Below, one piece after another: positions 18,856-26,182 of a stretch of 64,000 nt of DNA. The stretch's first letter is position 1; the number at the start of each line of letters is the position of its first letter. Source of the DNA: Glo-17 sp964549735 (GTDB lineage: Bacteria > Krumholzibacteriota > Krumholzibacteriia > LZORAL124-64-63); NCBI GenBank assembly GCA_964549735.1, contig CAZJWO010000002.1, positions 1 to 64,000 of the forward strand, in the 5' to 3' direction. A program made the position numbers and the translations under genes. The notes under the pieces are model-generated. The model ran no database searches, was not told the DNA's origin, and saw nothing but the letters and a program-made list of their open reading frames with translations.

Positions 18856-20825
18856 GCCGAGGCCGCAGCAGTACTTGCCGCCTTCGCCGGCCGGCGCTAG
18901 CCGCCGGAACGATCGTTCTGCTGTGGCTGCTCGCATCGTCGCCGGTCCGCGCGGCGGACGACGGCGGCGGCCGCTCGGTATTCGCGACCGGCGCCGGCAA
19001 TCGCGCCTTGGCGCTGGGTGGCGCCTACGCGGCCGTGGCCGACGACGCGAGCGCCGCCATCTGGAACCCGGCCGGGTTGGGCCGCCTGCAACGCAAGGAA
19101 CTCCAGCTGACCCAGACCACGCTCTTCGGGCTGGGCTTCAGCGAGCAATACGCATCGTTCGTGCTGCCCGACTGGCGCTGGGGCGCGCTGGCGGCGACCT
19201 GGCGCCGCTTCGGCGTGGACGGGATCGAGGGCCGCGACGAGCGCGGCTTCCTCGTCGACGACAACCTCCGCGACGCCGAGACCGAGTTCCTGCTCGGCTA
19301 CGGTCGCAGCCTGCTGGACGGCGACCTCGCGCTGGGCGGTGCGTTCAAGGTGCGTCACCATCGGCTCGCCGGTTTCGCCGACAGCGGCATGGGTCTAGAC
19401 GCGGGGCTCTGGCTGCGTCCGCTGGCGCTGCTCGGTGGCGGCTCCCGCGCGCTGTCCTGTGGTCTGGCGGTGCGCAACGTCCTGGAACCGCAGATCAAGC
19501 TGGCCGCCGATGCGGTCCACGACCCCATCGCGTTGCGCGCCGGATTCGCCTGGTCGCGACAGCTGGGATCGCGCCTGCAACTGCTGGCTGCCGCCGATAT
19601 CGAGCGCACCCGCGACATGGACGGACATCTGCACGGCGGCCTGGAGATCGGTCTCGAAGAAACGCTCGCTCTGCGCGTCGGCGCCGCCGACGGCCGTCTG
19701 ACCGCCGGCGCCGGCCTCGACTGGCAAGGCTGGCGCGCCGACTACCAGTTCGAAGATCATCCCCTGGGAGCGATCCATCGCTTCGGCATCGGCGTCGCCT
19801 TCGGCGCCTCCGTCGCCCAGAGCCGGCTGGCGGCTCAGGCGGCCGCCGAAGCCTCGATGCAGGCCAAGTTGGAAGAGGCGTTCCTGGCGCGCAACAGGCT
19901 CCGCGAACAGCAGTTCATGCGACAGGCCCAGGAGGCCCTGGCCGCGGCGCGCTGGAACGATGCCCTGACTACGCTCGCCACCCTCGAAGTCCTGGCGCCG
20001 GCGGCGCAGGATCTCTCGCCGCTCGCCGCGCAGGCGTGGTCCGGTCTGGCTCGCGATCAGGAACGACAGGACGAACTGGCCAATGCCGCGCTGAGCTGGC
20101 GGCGTGCACTGGCAGCCACGCCAGACGATGCCGAGGCGGCGGCGGCGCTGGCCAGGGTCCAGGACGAGAGCGACCGTCGCGCGCGCCGCGGCCGCGAGAT
20201 CCGCGCGCGATGGGAGGACGCCCTCGACGCGCTCGCCGCCGAGAATCTGGCCGAGGCGCGCCACGGCTTCGCCGTGATCCTCGAGCTGGCGCCGCATGAC
20301 CGCGACGCAGCCAGCATGCTCGAGCATACCGACCGCGCCCTGGCGCGGCGCGCCGCCACGGCGGTCCTCTCCTCTGGTCCGGCGAGTCCATCCGTTCAGG
20401 CCGCGCCGCCGGCCGCCGCCGCCGCCCCGGTACAGACCGCCGCGACCGGTCCGACGGGAATCTCCACCACGCCTGCCGCCGCGTCGGCCGCGGCCGTCGA
20501 GCTGACTGCCGCGCGCCGGCGCGAGATCGCCGATCTGTATCGGCGCGGACTCGACGCCATGCAGGCCGGCCGGCGCATGGAGGCGGTCCGCTTCTGGGAG
20601 CTGGTCTGGGAGGCCGATCGCGACCACGAGCAGGTGCGCGACGACCTGACCCGCGAGTATCTGGCCCAGGGCATGGAAGCGTTCGCGTCCGGCGCGCTGC
20701 GTCAAGCGGTCGTCAGCTGGGAACAGGCCGTGCGGATCGCGCCCGAAGATCCCCGGGCCCGCGGCTATCTCGAGCGCGCGCTGCAGCAGCTCGCGCGCAT
20801 GGAACAGATCACCGGCGGCCGTTGA
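18852..20825 (+). CDS. PorV/PorQ-like outer-membrane barrel fused to TPR-type repeats
   Basis: 657 residues. A signal peptide (to about residue 32, SSPVRA) precedes a beta-barrel (about 35-320) that opens with the PorV/PorQ/UPF0164 hallmark: GAGNRALALGGAYAAVADDA, then AAIWNPAGLG. The C-terminal part is alpha-helical: a Gln/Ala-rich helix, TPR-like segments (ARWNDALTTLATLEVLAP and ENLAEARHGFAVILELAP), a Pro/Ala linker near 515-550, and two more TPR-like units ending at EDPRARGYLERAL. In type IX secretion PorV is the outer-membrane shuttle for proteins with C-terminal sorting domains. A barrel co-translated with such a protein, carrying periplasmic or surface TPRs, suggests a dedicated export or anchoring partner for the 2072-residue protein. 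That pairing is inference. Start overlaps the previous stop (ATGA). Confidence 0.85.
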   Translation: MSRGRSSTCRLRRPALAAGTIVLLWLLASSPVRAADDGGGRSVFATGAGNRALALGGAYAAVADDASAAIWNPAGLGRLQRKELQLTQTTLFGLGFSEQYASFVLPDWRWGALAATWRRFGVDGIEGRDERGFLVDDNLRDAETEFLLGYGRSLLDGDLALGGAFKVRHHRLAGFADSGMGLDAGLWLRPLALLGGGSRALSCGLAVRNVLEPQIKLAADAVHDPIALRAGFAWSRQLGSRLQLLAAADIERTRDMDGHLHGGLEIGLEETLALRVGAADGRLTAGAGLDWQGWRADYQFEDHPLGAIHRFGIGVAFGASVAQSRLAAQAAAEASMQAKLEEAFLARNRLREQQFMRQAQEALAAARWNDALTTLATLEVLAPAAQDLSPLAAQAWSGLARDQERQDELANAALSWRRALAATPDDAEAAAALARVQDESDRRARRGREIRARWEDALDALAAENLAEARHGFAVILELAPHDRDAASMLEHTDRALARRAATAVLSSGPASPSVQAAPPAAAAAPVQTAATGPTGISTTPAAASAAAVELTAARRREIADLYRRGLDAMQAGRRMEAVRFWELVWEADRDHEQVRDDLTREYLAQGMEAFASGALRQAVVSWEQAVRIAPEDPRARGYLERALQQLARMEQITGGR

Positions 20826-20847
20826 GCCGCCGCACGAGGACGAGGCG

Positions 20848-22302
20848 ATGAAAGCAGCGCAGCCAGCGCGGATCATCAGCATGAAGCTCGTCTTCTCCGT
20901 GGTTTCCATCGGACTGGTCACCGCGGCAGCCGCCGGCGTCCATCTCCTGAGCGAGCGCAACGCCCGGCGGGCGCTGGAACAGGAGATGGAGACGCGCTTG
21001 CTGCTGGAAGCGCGGCACCTCGCTCTGCTGAGCACCGATGCCCTGCTGGCGGAGTACCCCGAACTCACGCTGTGCCCCATCGTGCGCGAGATGATGCAGC
21101 GGCGCCCGGACCTGGAGCTTGCGGTCGTCCTCGACCATGCGGGGCACATCCGCGGGCCCCGGGACGTCCGGCTGCTCGGCGAACGTCTCATGGTGCTTGC
21201 GACGCTTTCGCCGCGGCCGACGCTGTCGCTCCTCGCCGACGACGAGGTGATCCTCGCCAATGAGAGGGTGGTGGCCGCGCGCGTGCCGGCGCGCCATCCG
21301 GGCGGCCAGGTCGTGGGATCGGTCCTCGTGGGGCAGAAGCGCGAATACCTCGAGAGCATGCTCGCCGGCGGACGCGGACAGGTGACCCTGCTCGCCGGCG
21401 CCCTGGCGCTCATCGCCGTGCTGCTCGCCGTGTTCGTGGTCCGCCGCCTGCTGGCGCCTCTGGACGTCATGCGCGCGGGGCTGGAGCGGATCGGTCGCGG
21501 CGACCTCGACAGACCGATCAATCTGCGCAATCGCACCGAGCTGGGCCTGCTGGCCGGCACGATCGACGCGATGGCCGCCCGGCTCAGCCTTGTTCAGGCG
21601 GAGAACCGCGCCCGTGAGCAGGAGATCATCGACACCCAGCGCGAGCTGATCCACACGCTCGGCGACGTGGTCGAGAGCCGCTCGCTGGAAACCGGCAATC
21701 ATATCGACCGCGTCGCCGAGGGGGCCGCCTTGCTGGCCTCGCTCGCCGGCCTGCCGCCGGACGAATGCGAGCTGCTGCGCCTCGCAGCCCCCATGCACGA
21801 CGTCGGCAAGATCGGCATCCCGGACCTTGTCCTCAACAAACCTGGCAAGCTGACGCCCGAGGAATTCGCCCTGATGCAGACCCATACCACGAAGGGGCAT
21901 CAGATCCTGGCGCAATCGGACCGCCCCATCCTCAAGACGGCCGCCCTGGTCGCTCTGCAACACCACGAGCGCTGGGACGGGACCGGATATCCGCAAGCAT
22001 TGGCGGGGTTGGACATCCACGTCTTCGGACGCATCGTGGCGATCGTGGACGTCTTCGACGCGTTGACCAGCGACCGCTGCTACCGTCCCGCGATGAACCT
22101 GGCCGAAGCGCTCGCCGTCATGACCGAGGGGCGCGGCAGCCAGTTCGACCCCGATCTCCTCGATCTCTTCTTCAGCCATCTCGGCAGCTTCCGCGCGCTG
22201 CTGGCGGAGGCGCCGGCGGAGCCCGCGCCGGAGGATCGACCGGCCGCCGCCACCGCGACGACCGCGGACGAACCGGCGTCCGAACTGCACCTGGTGGGCT
22301 GA
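20848..22302 (+). CDS. Membrane HD-GYP c-di-GMP phosphodiesterase
   Basis: 484 residues: TM helix (about 12-34), a periplasmic sensor region, second TM (about 178-200), HAMP linker (RRLLAPLDVMRAGLERIGRGDLD), short coiled coil, and an HD-GYP domain. The metal and signature motifs are present: MHDVGKIGIPD, HHERWDGTGYP (the GYP) and IVDVFDALTSDRCYRP. The family hydrolyses cyclic di-GMP at the inner face of the membrane. A disordered Ala/Pro tail ends the protein. It lies 22 bases after the barrel-TPR gene with a GAGG ribosome site, so it is probably the last gene of the 10.3-22.3 kb operon. It may couple c-di-GMP turnover to the envelope components encoded upstream. Confidence 0.93.
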   Translation: MKAAQPARIISMKLVFSVVSIGLVTAAAAGVHLLSERNARRALEQEMETRLLLEARHLALLSTDALLAEYPELTLCPIVREMMQRRPDLELAVVLDHAGHIRGPRDVRLLGERLMVLATLSPRPTLSLLADDEVILANERVVAARVPARHPGGQVVGSVLVGQKREYLESMLAGGRGQVTLLAGALALIAVLLAVFVVRRLLAPLDVMRAGLERIGRGDLDRPINLRNRTELGLLAGTIDAMAARLSLVQAENRAREQEIIDTQRELIHTLGDVVESRSLETGNHIDRVAEGAALLASLAGLPPDECELLRLAAPMHDVGKIGIPDLVLNKPGKLTPEEFALMQTHTTKGHQILAQSDRPILKTAALVALQHHERWDGTGYPQALAGLDIHVFGRIVAIVDVFDALTSDRCYRPAMNLAEALAVMTEGRGSQFDPDLLDLFFSHLGSFRALLAEAPAEPAPEDRPAAATATTADEPASELHLVG

Positions 22303-22325
22303 GACGACGCGACGCGCGCGCCGCA

Positions 22326-22353
22326 TTGTGCCCGACCGATCCCGCGCTTATCT
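22326..22353 (+). promoter_or_regulatory. Possible promoter of the ATP-grasp gene
   Basis: TTGTGC (22326-22331), 16-base spacer, TTATCT (22348-22353), 76 bases before the gshB-like start, in the 126-base gap after the HD-GYP gene. Confidence 0.35.
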
Positions 22354-22428
22354 TTCTGCTCCCGACAGCGAAGCCGCAACGCCTCGTGGCCTGGCCGACC
22401 AGCATCAGGAAGGATCGCGCGAAGGGTC

Positions 22429-23463
22429 ATGAACATCTGCTTCCTCATGTACGCCTGGGAACGGATGCGCGCCGAGACCGACTCTTCTCTCCGCCTGATC
22501 CACGAGTGCGCGCGCCGCGGCCACCATGTCGCGCTGTGCACGCCCGGCGGCTTGACGATCCGCGACAACGCGGCCCACGCCATCTGCCGCGTGATCCAGA
22601 ACAACAAGATCTCGACCAACATCCCCTCGTTCCACCGGCATGCGGAACTCAAGACCAGCCGCCTGCCGCTGTCGGGCTTCGACGTCATCTTCCTGCGCCT
22701 GACGCCGCCGCTGGACGGCGTGGTCCTCAATTTCCTGGACGCGGTGCGCTCCGACACGTTCATCATCAACGACGTCGACGGCCTGCGCCTGGCCAGCAAC
22801 AAGCTCTATCCGACGACGCTCGGCGACGCCGACCACGACTTCATCCCCGCCACCCACGTCTCGAAGCAGCGGGAGTACCTCGAACGCGTCGTGGAGGAAT
22901 CGCCCTACGACCGGATGGTGCTCAAGCCGCTGAACGGCTCGCGGGGGCGCGGCGTGGTGGTCGTCGAGAAGCACTCCCGGCAGAGCTTGCGCGCGTTGCT
23001 CGACTTCTACATCGGCGAAGGCGAACAGACCCACTTCGTGATCCTGCAGGAATACGTGCCCGGCGCCGAGAACGGCGACGTGCGCATCCTGCTGCTCAAC
23101 GGCGAGCCGATCGGGGCCATGCGGCGCGTGCCCGCCGCGGGCGACGCCCGCAGCAATGTGCACGCCGGCGGCGCCGTGAAGAAGCACGTCCTGACGCGCC
23201 GGGAGATCGACCTGTGCCGGCGCCTGGGTCCCAAGCTGGTGCGCGACGGGCTCTACTTCGTCGGCCTGGACGTCATCGACGGCAAACTCATCGAGGTCAA
23301 CGTGCTGAGCCCCGGCGGCATCACGCGCATCAACCGCCTCCAGCGCGCGCGGTTGCAAGTGCGGGTCATCGACTTCCTGGAGACCGTGGTCCAGGACAAG
23401 GAGAACCGCGCCCGCCGCAAGCACGAGCTGCGCAAGCTCGTCGAAGACGCCCACGCCGGCTGA
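22429..23463 (+). CDS. gshB: Glutathione synthetase (ATP-grasp)
   Basis: 344 residues, close to the usual length of prokaryotic glutathione synthetase. It shows the GshB N-terminal fold (MNICFLMYAWERM, INDVDGLRLASNKLYP) and the ATP-grasp core: a flexible loop VLKPLNGSRGRGVVVVE, the strand HFVILQEYVPGAENGDVRIL, and a C-terminal metal-binding strand in FVGLDVIDGKLIEVNVLSPGG. It would join gamma-glutamylcysteine and glycine using ATP. No gamma-glutamylcysteine ligase is encoded in this window, so a related thiol or peptide ligase activity cannot be excluded. The C-terminus has a longer Arg/Lys tail than E. coli GshB. Ribosome site AAGGG before ATG 22429. Confidence 0.87.
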   Translation: MNICFLMYAWERMRAETDSSLRLIHECARRGHHVALCTPGGLTIRDNAAHAICRVIQNNKISTNIPSFHRHAELKTSRLPLSGFDVIFLRLTPPLDGVVLNFLDAVRSDTFIINDVDGLRLASNKLYPTTLGDADHDFIPATHVSKQREYLERVVEESPYDRMVLKPLNGSRGRGVVVVEKHSRQSLRALLDFYIGEGEQTHFVILQEYVPGAENGDVRILLLNGEPIGAMRRVPAAGDARSNVHAGGAVKKHVLTRREIDLCRRLGPKLVRDGLYFVGLDVIDGKLIEVNVLSPGGITRINRLQRARLQVRVIDFLETVVQDKENRARRKHELRKLVEDAHAG

Positions 23464-23482
23464 GCCGAACGCCGCCCCCCTC

Positions 23483-23839
23483 TCAACTGCCGAGCAGCTT
23501 GGTCCGGAACATGAAGAAGACCGCGCCCAACAGGCAGAGCCCGGCCCAGAGGTAGTCGAGGCTGGGGCGCTCCTTGAGGTAGAGGAAGGCGAACGGCACG
23601 AACACCGTCAGCGTGATGACTTCCTGCAGGATCTTGAGCTGGGCCACGCTCATCGCCCGATGGCCGAGGCGGTTGGCCGGCACCTGCAGCAGGTACTCGA
23701 AGAGCGCGAGGCCCCAGCTCACGAGCGCGGCGATCAGCCAGGGTTTGTGGGCGAGGTTGCGCAGATGACCATACCACGCGAAGGTCATGAAGACGTTGCT
23801 CAGCACGAGCAGGACGATCGTCGGCAGGTAGGCGCGCAT
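23483..23839 (-). CDS. DUF486 small four-helix membrane protein
   Basis: 118 residues, the family's normal size, with four hydrophobic helices. Recognisable DUF486 features are FMTFAWYGHL, SWGLALFEYLLQVPANRLGH and the ending LKILQEVITLTVFVPFAFLYLKE. The family belongs to the drug/metabolite transporter superfamily; no substrate is known. It converges on the gshB-like gene (19 bases between stops) and is otherwise unlinked. Start at 23839 is set by family length. Confidence 0.9.
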   Translation of the reverse strand: MRAYLPTIVLLVLSNVFMTFAWYGHLRNLAHKPWLIAALVSWGLALFEYLLQVPANRLGHRAMSVAQLKILQEVITLTVFVPFAFLYLKERPSLDYLWAGLCLLGAVFFMFRTKLLGS

Positions 23840-24023
23840 ACCCGCTCTTTCGCCAGGATGTCGTGACCGGCGCCGCGCGCCCCGACAACAGGCCAGGTCG
23901 CCGGACGCCGCGGGCGCAATCAATAGCCGCGCGGGCCTGGCGTCAAGCGACGAAAACCTGACTGTTGCCAGGGCGGCCCCCCGGTACGATGCTGCCCGGC
24001 ACAGACCCAACCGGGAGGACCAG

Positions 24024-24443
24024 ATGATCGTGCGTATCACCGGCCGGACGACCGGCAAGACGACGACCGCGCTACGCCACGACGACTCGGGCAGCGGGCT
24101 CGAGACCATGGCGCCGAAGGACAACGGCGGCGAAGGCCTACGCTTCTCGCCGACCGATCTCTGCGCCGCGTCGCTCGCCTCGTGCGGGGCGACGATCATG
24201 AACATGTACGCCCACAACGCGGGCATCGCCGTCGACGGCATCGCCTTCGCCGTCGAAAAGGAGATGTCGGCGAATCCGCGCCGCATCGGACGCCTCGCCG
24301 TGCGCTACGAGATCGCCACGGCCTGCAGCGAACAGGACTTCCGGAAGATCATCAACGCCGGCAAGACCTGCCCGATCCGCCACTCGCTGCACCCGGACAT
24401 CGCGCTCCAAGAAGAGTACGTCAGGACCTCGCCCGCTTCCTGA
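24024..24443 (+). CDS. OsmC/Ohr family thiol peroxidase-like protein
   Basis: 139 residues, the full OsmC length. Two conserved cysteines are at positions 54 (SLASCGATIM) and 116 (GKTCPIRHSLHPDI), as in enzymes that reduce organic hydroperoxides. A strong GGGAGG ribosome site precedes ATG. Its nearest plus-strand neighbour is a secreted propeller protein with its own AT-rich leader, so it is probably a single-gene unit. Whether it is OsmC or Ohr in substrate choice cannot be told. Confidence 0.9.
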   Translation: MIVRITGRTTGKTTTALRHDDSGSGLETMAPKDNGGEGLRFSPTDLCAASLASCGATIMNMYAHNAGIAVDGIAFAVEKEMSANPRRIGRLAVRYEIATACSEQDFRKIINAGKTCPIRHSLHPDIALQEEYVRTSPAS

Positions 24444-24480
24444 GCGGCGGCGATATGGCCGCCACGGCCGAACGTTGACG

Positions 24481-24508
24481 TTGCCGCTCGATCCCGGTTA
24501 ATTAATAT
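24481..24508 (+). promoter_or_regulatory. Probable promoter of the secreted propeller gene
   Basis: TTGCCG (24481-24486), 16-base spacer, TAATAT (24503-24508), inside a striking AT-rich patch (24498-24528) in otherwise GC-rich DNA. A GGAGG site follows, 8 bases before ATG 24542. Confidence 0.5.
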
Positions 24509-24541
24509 TGGTTTAATCCTATTTAACTTGGAGGTCATGCC

Positions 24542-26071
24542 ATGTCCTGTTCAACGCGGCCGCTGCCTGCTACATTCGCCGATCGGCCTCAGCAGCGGCG
24601 CCGGAACCAGTTGCACCTTTCTGCGGTCCTGCTGGCCGCTTGCTCCGCGTTATGCCTGCTCGGGTCCGCCGGGACCGCGGCGGCGGCCGCGGTCGAACTC
24701 GCGGTCGGCGGGCTCGTCTCGCCGGTCCGCGTCGCGGCCCCCGTGGGCGACGAGCGCCTGTTCGTGGTCGAACAAGGCGGTCGCATCCGCGTCTTCCAGC
24801 AGGACGGCACGCCGCGCGGGGACTTTCTCGATCTCTCCGGCCAGATCTCGACCGGCGGCGAACGCGGCCTCCTGGGCCTGGCCTTCGCGCCGGACTACGC
24901 GCAGAGCGGCCGCTTCTACGTCAACTTCACCGACTTGGACGGCCACACGCGGATCGTGCGCTACCGCGTGAGCGCGACCGATCCCGACCGCGCCGATCCG
25001 ACGACCGCCTCGCTGGTGCTCGCCGTCGAACAACCGGACGACAACCACAACGGCGGACACCTCGAATTCGGGCCGGACGGCATGCTCTACGTCGGCCTCG
25101 GCGATGGCGGTGGCGGCGGCGATCCCGACGATTACGCCCAGAACCCGCAGTCGCTGCTGGGCAAGATGCTGCGCCTCGACGTTGCCGGGCCGTCCGGCTA
25201 CGCCATCCCGGCCGACAACCCGTTCGTCGGCGCGGCGCCGCGCGACGAGATCTGGGCGCTCGGCCTGCGCAATCCCTGGTGCTTCGGCTTCGACCGACTG
25301 ACCGGCGACCTCTGGATCTCCGATGTCGGCCAGAGCTCCCGTGAAGAGATCAATGTTCAACCGGCGGCCTCCCTGGGCGGCGAAAACTACGGCTGGCGAC
25401 TCATGGAGGGCAGCCAGTGCTTCAACCCGCCCACGAACTGCAACGACGGCTCGCTGACCCTGCCGATCTACGACTACGCCCGCGGCGGCTCGCCTTTCCG
25501 CTGCTCGATCAGCGGCGGCTATGTCTACCGCGGCGCGCGGGCGCCGGAACTGCGCGGGCAGTACCTGTTCGCCGACTACTGCAGCCGCCAGATCTGGTCG
25601 CTGACGTGGTCCGAGGCGGCCGGACTCGGCGAGGTCGTCGAACGGACGACGGAATTGACGCCGCCGGGCGGTTATGGCCGCATCGTGGGCATCGGCCAGG
25701 ACGGGCTGGGCGAGCTCTACGTCATCGAGTGGCAGCTCGGGCGCCTCTACAGGCTGATCGGCAGCGCCACGGCGGCGGATGCGCCGCCGCCTGCCTTCGC
25801 GCTGGCCCAGAATGCGCCGAACCCGTTCAACCCCGCCACGACGATCGGCTTCAGCGTACCGCGCGGCGGCGGTCCGGTGCGGCTCGACGTGCTGGATCTC
25901 GACGGCCGTCTCGTGCGCAACCTGGCCGCCGGATCGCTGCCGGCGGGCTGGCACGAGGTCGTCTGGAACGGCAGGACCGCCGCCGGCAGGCCGGCAGCCT
26001 CCGGCGTCTACGTGTACCGGTTGCGCGCCGGCGGCGTCGAGCAGACGCGCCGCATGGTCCTCCTGAAATAG
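24542..26071 (+). CDS. Secreted GSDH-type (PQQ glucose/sorbosone dehydrogenase-like) beta-propeller with FlgD-like tail
   Basis: 509 residues. A long signal peptide (Arg-rich n-region, hydrophobic core ending AAAAVE near 55). The body is the six-bladed GSDH/hedgehog-interacting-protein propeller: GERGLLGLAFAPDYAQSGRFY, DNHNGGHLEFGPDGMLYVG, LGDGGGGGDPDDYAQNPQ, the WALGLRNPWCFGFD blade and GQSSREEINV. These are the usual active-site-lining elements. The C-terminal ~95 residues are a FlgD/sorting-type domain (NAPNPFNPATTIGFSVP to RRMVLLK). The family oxidises sugars with PQQ in some members and is catalytically uncharacterised in many; no PQQ synthesis genes occur here. The second in-frame-looking ATG five bases upstream is in another frame. 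Confidence 0.9.
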   Translation: MSCSTRPLPATFADRPQQRRRNQLHLSAVLLAACSALCLLGSAGTAAAAAVELAVGGLVSPVRVAAPVGDERLFVVEQGGRIRVFQQDGTPRGDFLDLSGQISTGGERGLLGLAFAPDYAQSGRFYVNFTDLDGHTRIVRYRVSATDPDRADPTTASLVLAVEQPDDNHNGGHLEFGPDGMLYVGLGDGGGGGDPDDYAQNPQSLLGKMLRLDVAGPSGYAIPADNPFVGAAPRDEIWALGLRNPWCFGFDRLTGDLWISDVGQSSREEINVQPAASLGGENYGWRLMEGSQCFNPPTNCNDGSLTLPIYDYARGGSPFRCSISGGYVYRGARAPELRGQYLFADYCSRQIWSLTWSEAAGLGEVVERTTELTPPGGYGRIVGIGQDGLGELYVIEWQLGRLYRLIGSATAADAPPPAFALAQNAPNPFNPATTIGFSVPRGGGPVRLDVLDLDGRLVRNLAAGSLPAGWHEVVWNGRTAAGRPAASGVYVYRLRAGGVEQTRRMVLLK

Positions 26072-26104
26072 GCGCCGCGACGATCTCCCCGCCAGAGCAC
26101 CTCG

Positions 26105-26149
26105 AAAAAAGCCCGGCTGCCTTGTCCTCGCGGACTCGGCAGCCGGGCT
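26105..26149 (-). terminator. Rho-independent terminator after the 872-aa secreted protein gene
   Basis: Hairpin arms AGCCCGGCTGCC (26110-26121) and GGCAGCCGGGCT (26138-26149), followed on the minus strand by TTTTTT (26105-26110). It is 34 bases past the stop at 26183. It may also act weakly on the convergent plus-strand propeller gene. Confidence 0.88.
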
Positions 26150-26182
26150 CGGCGTAGCGCGTCGAAGCGCTCGCAGGGGCGA

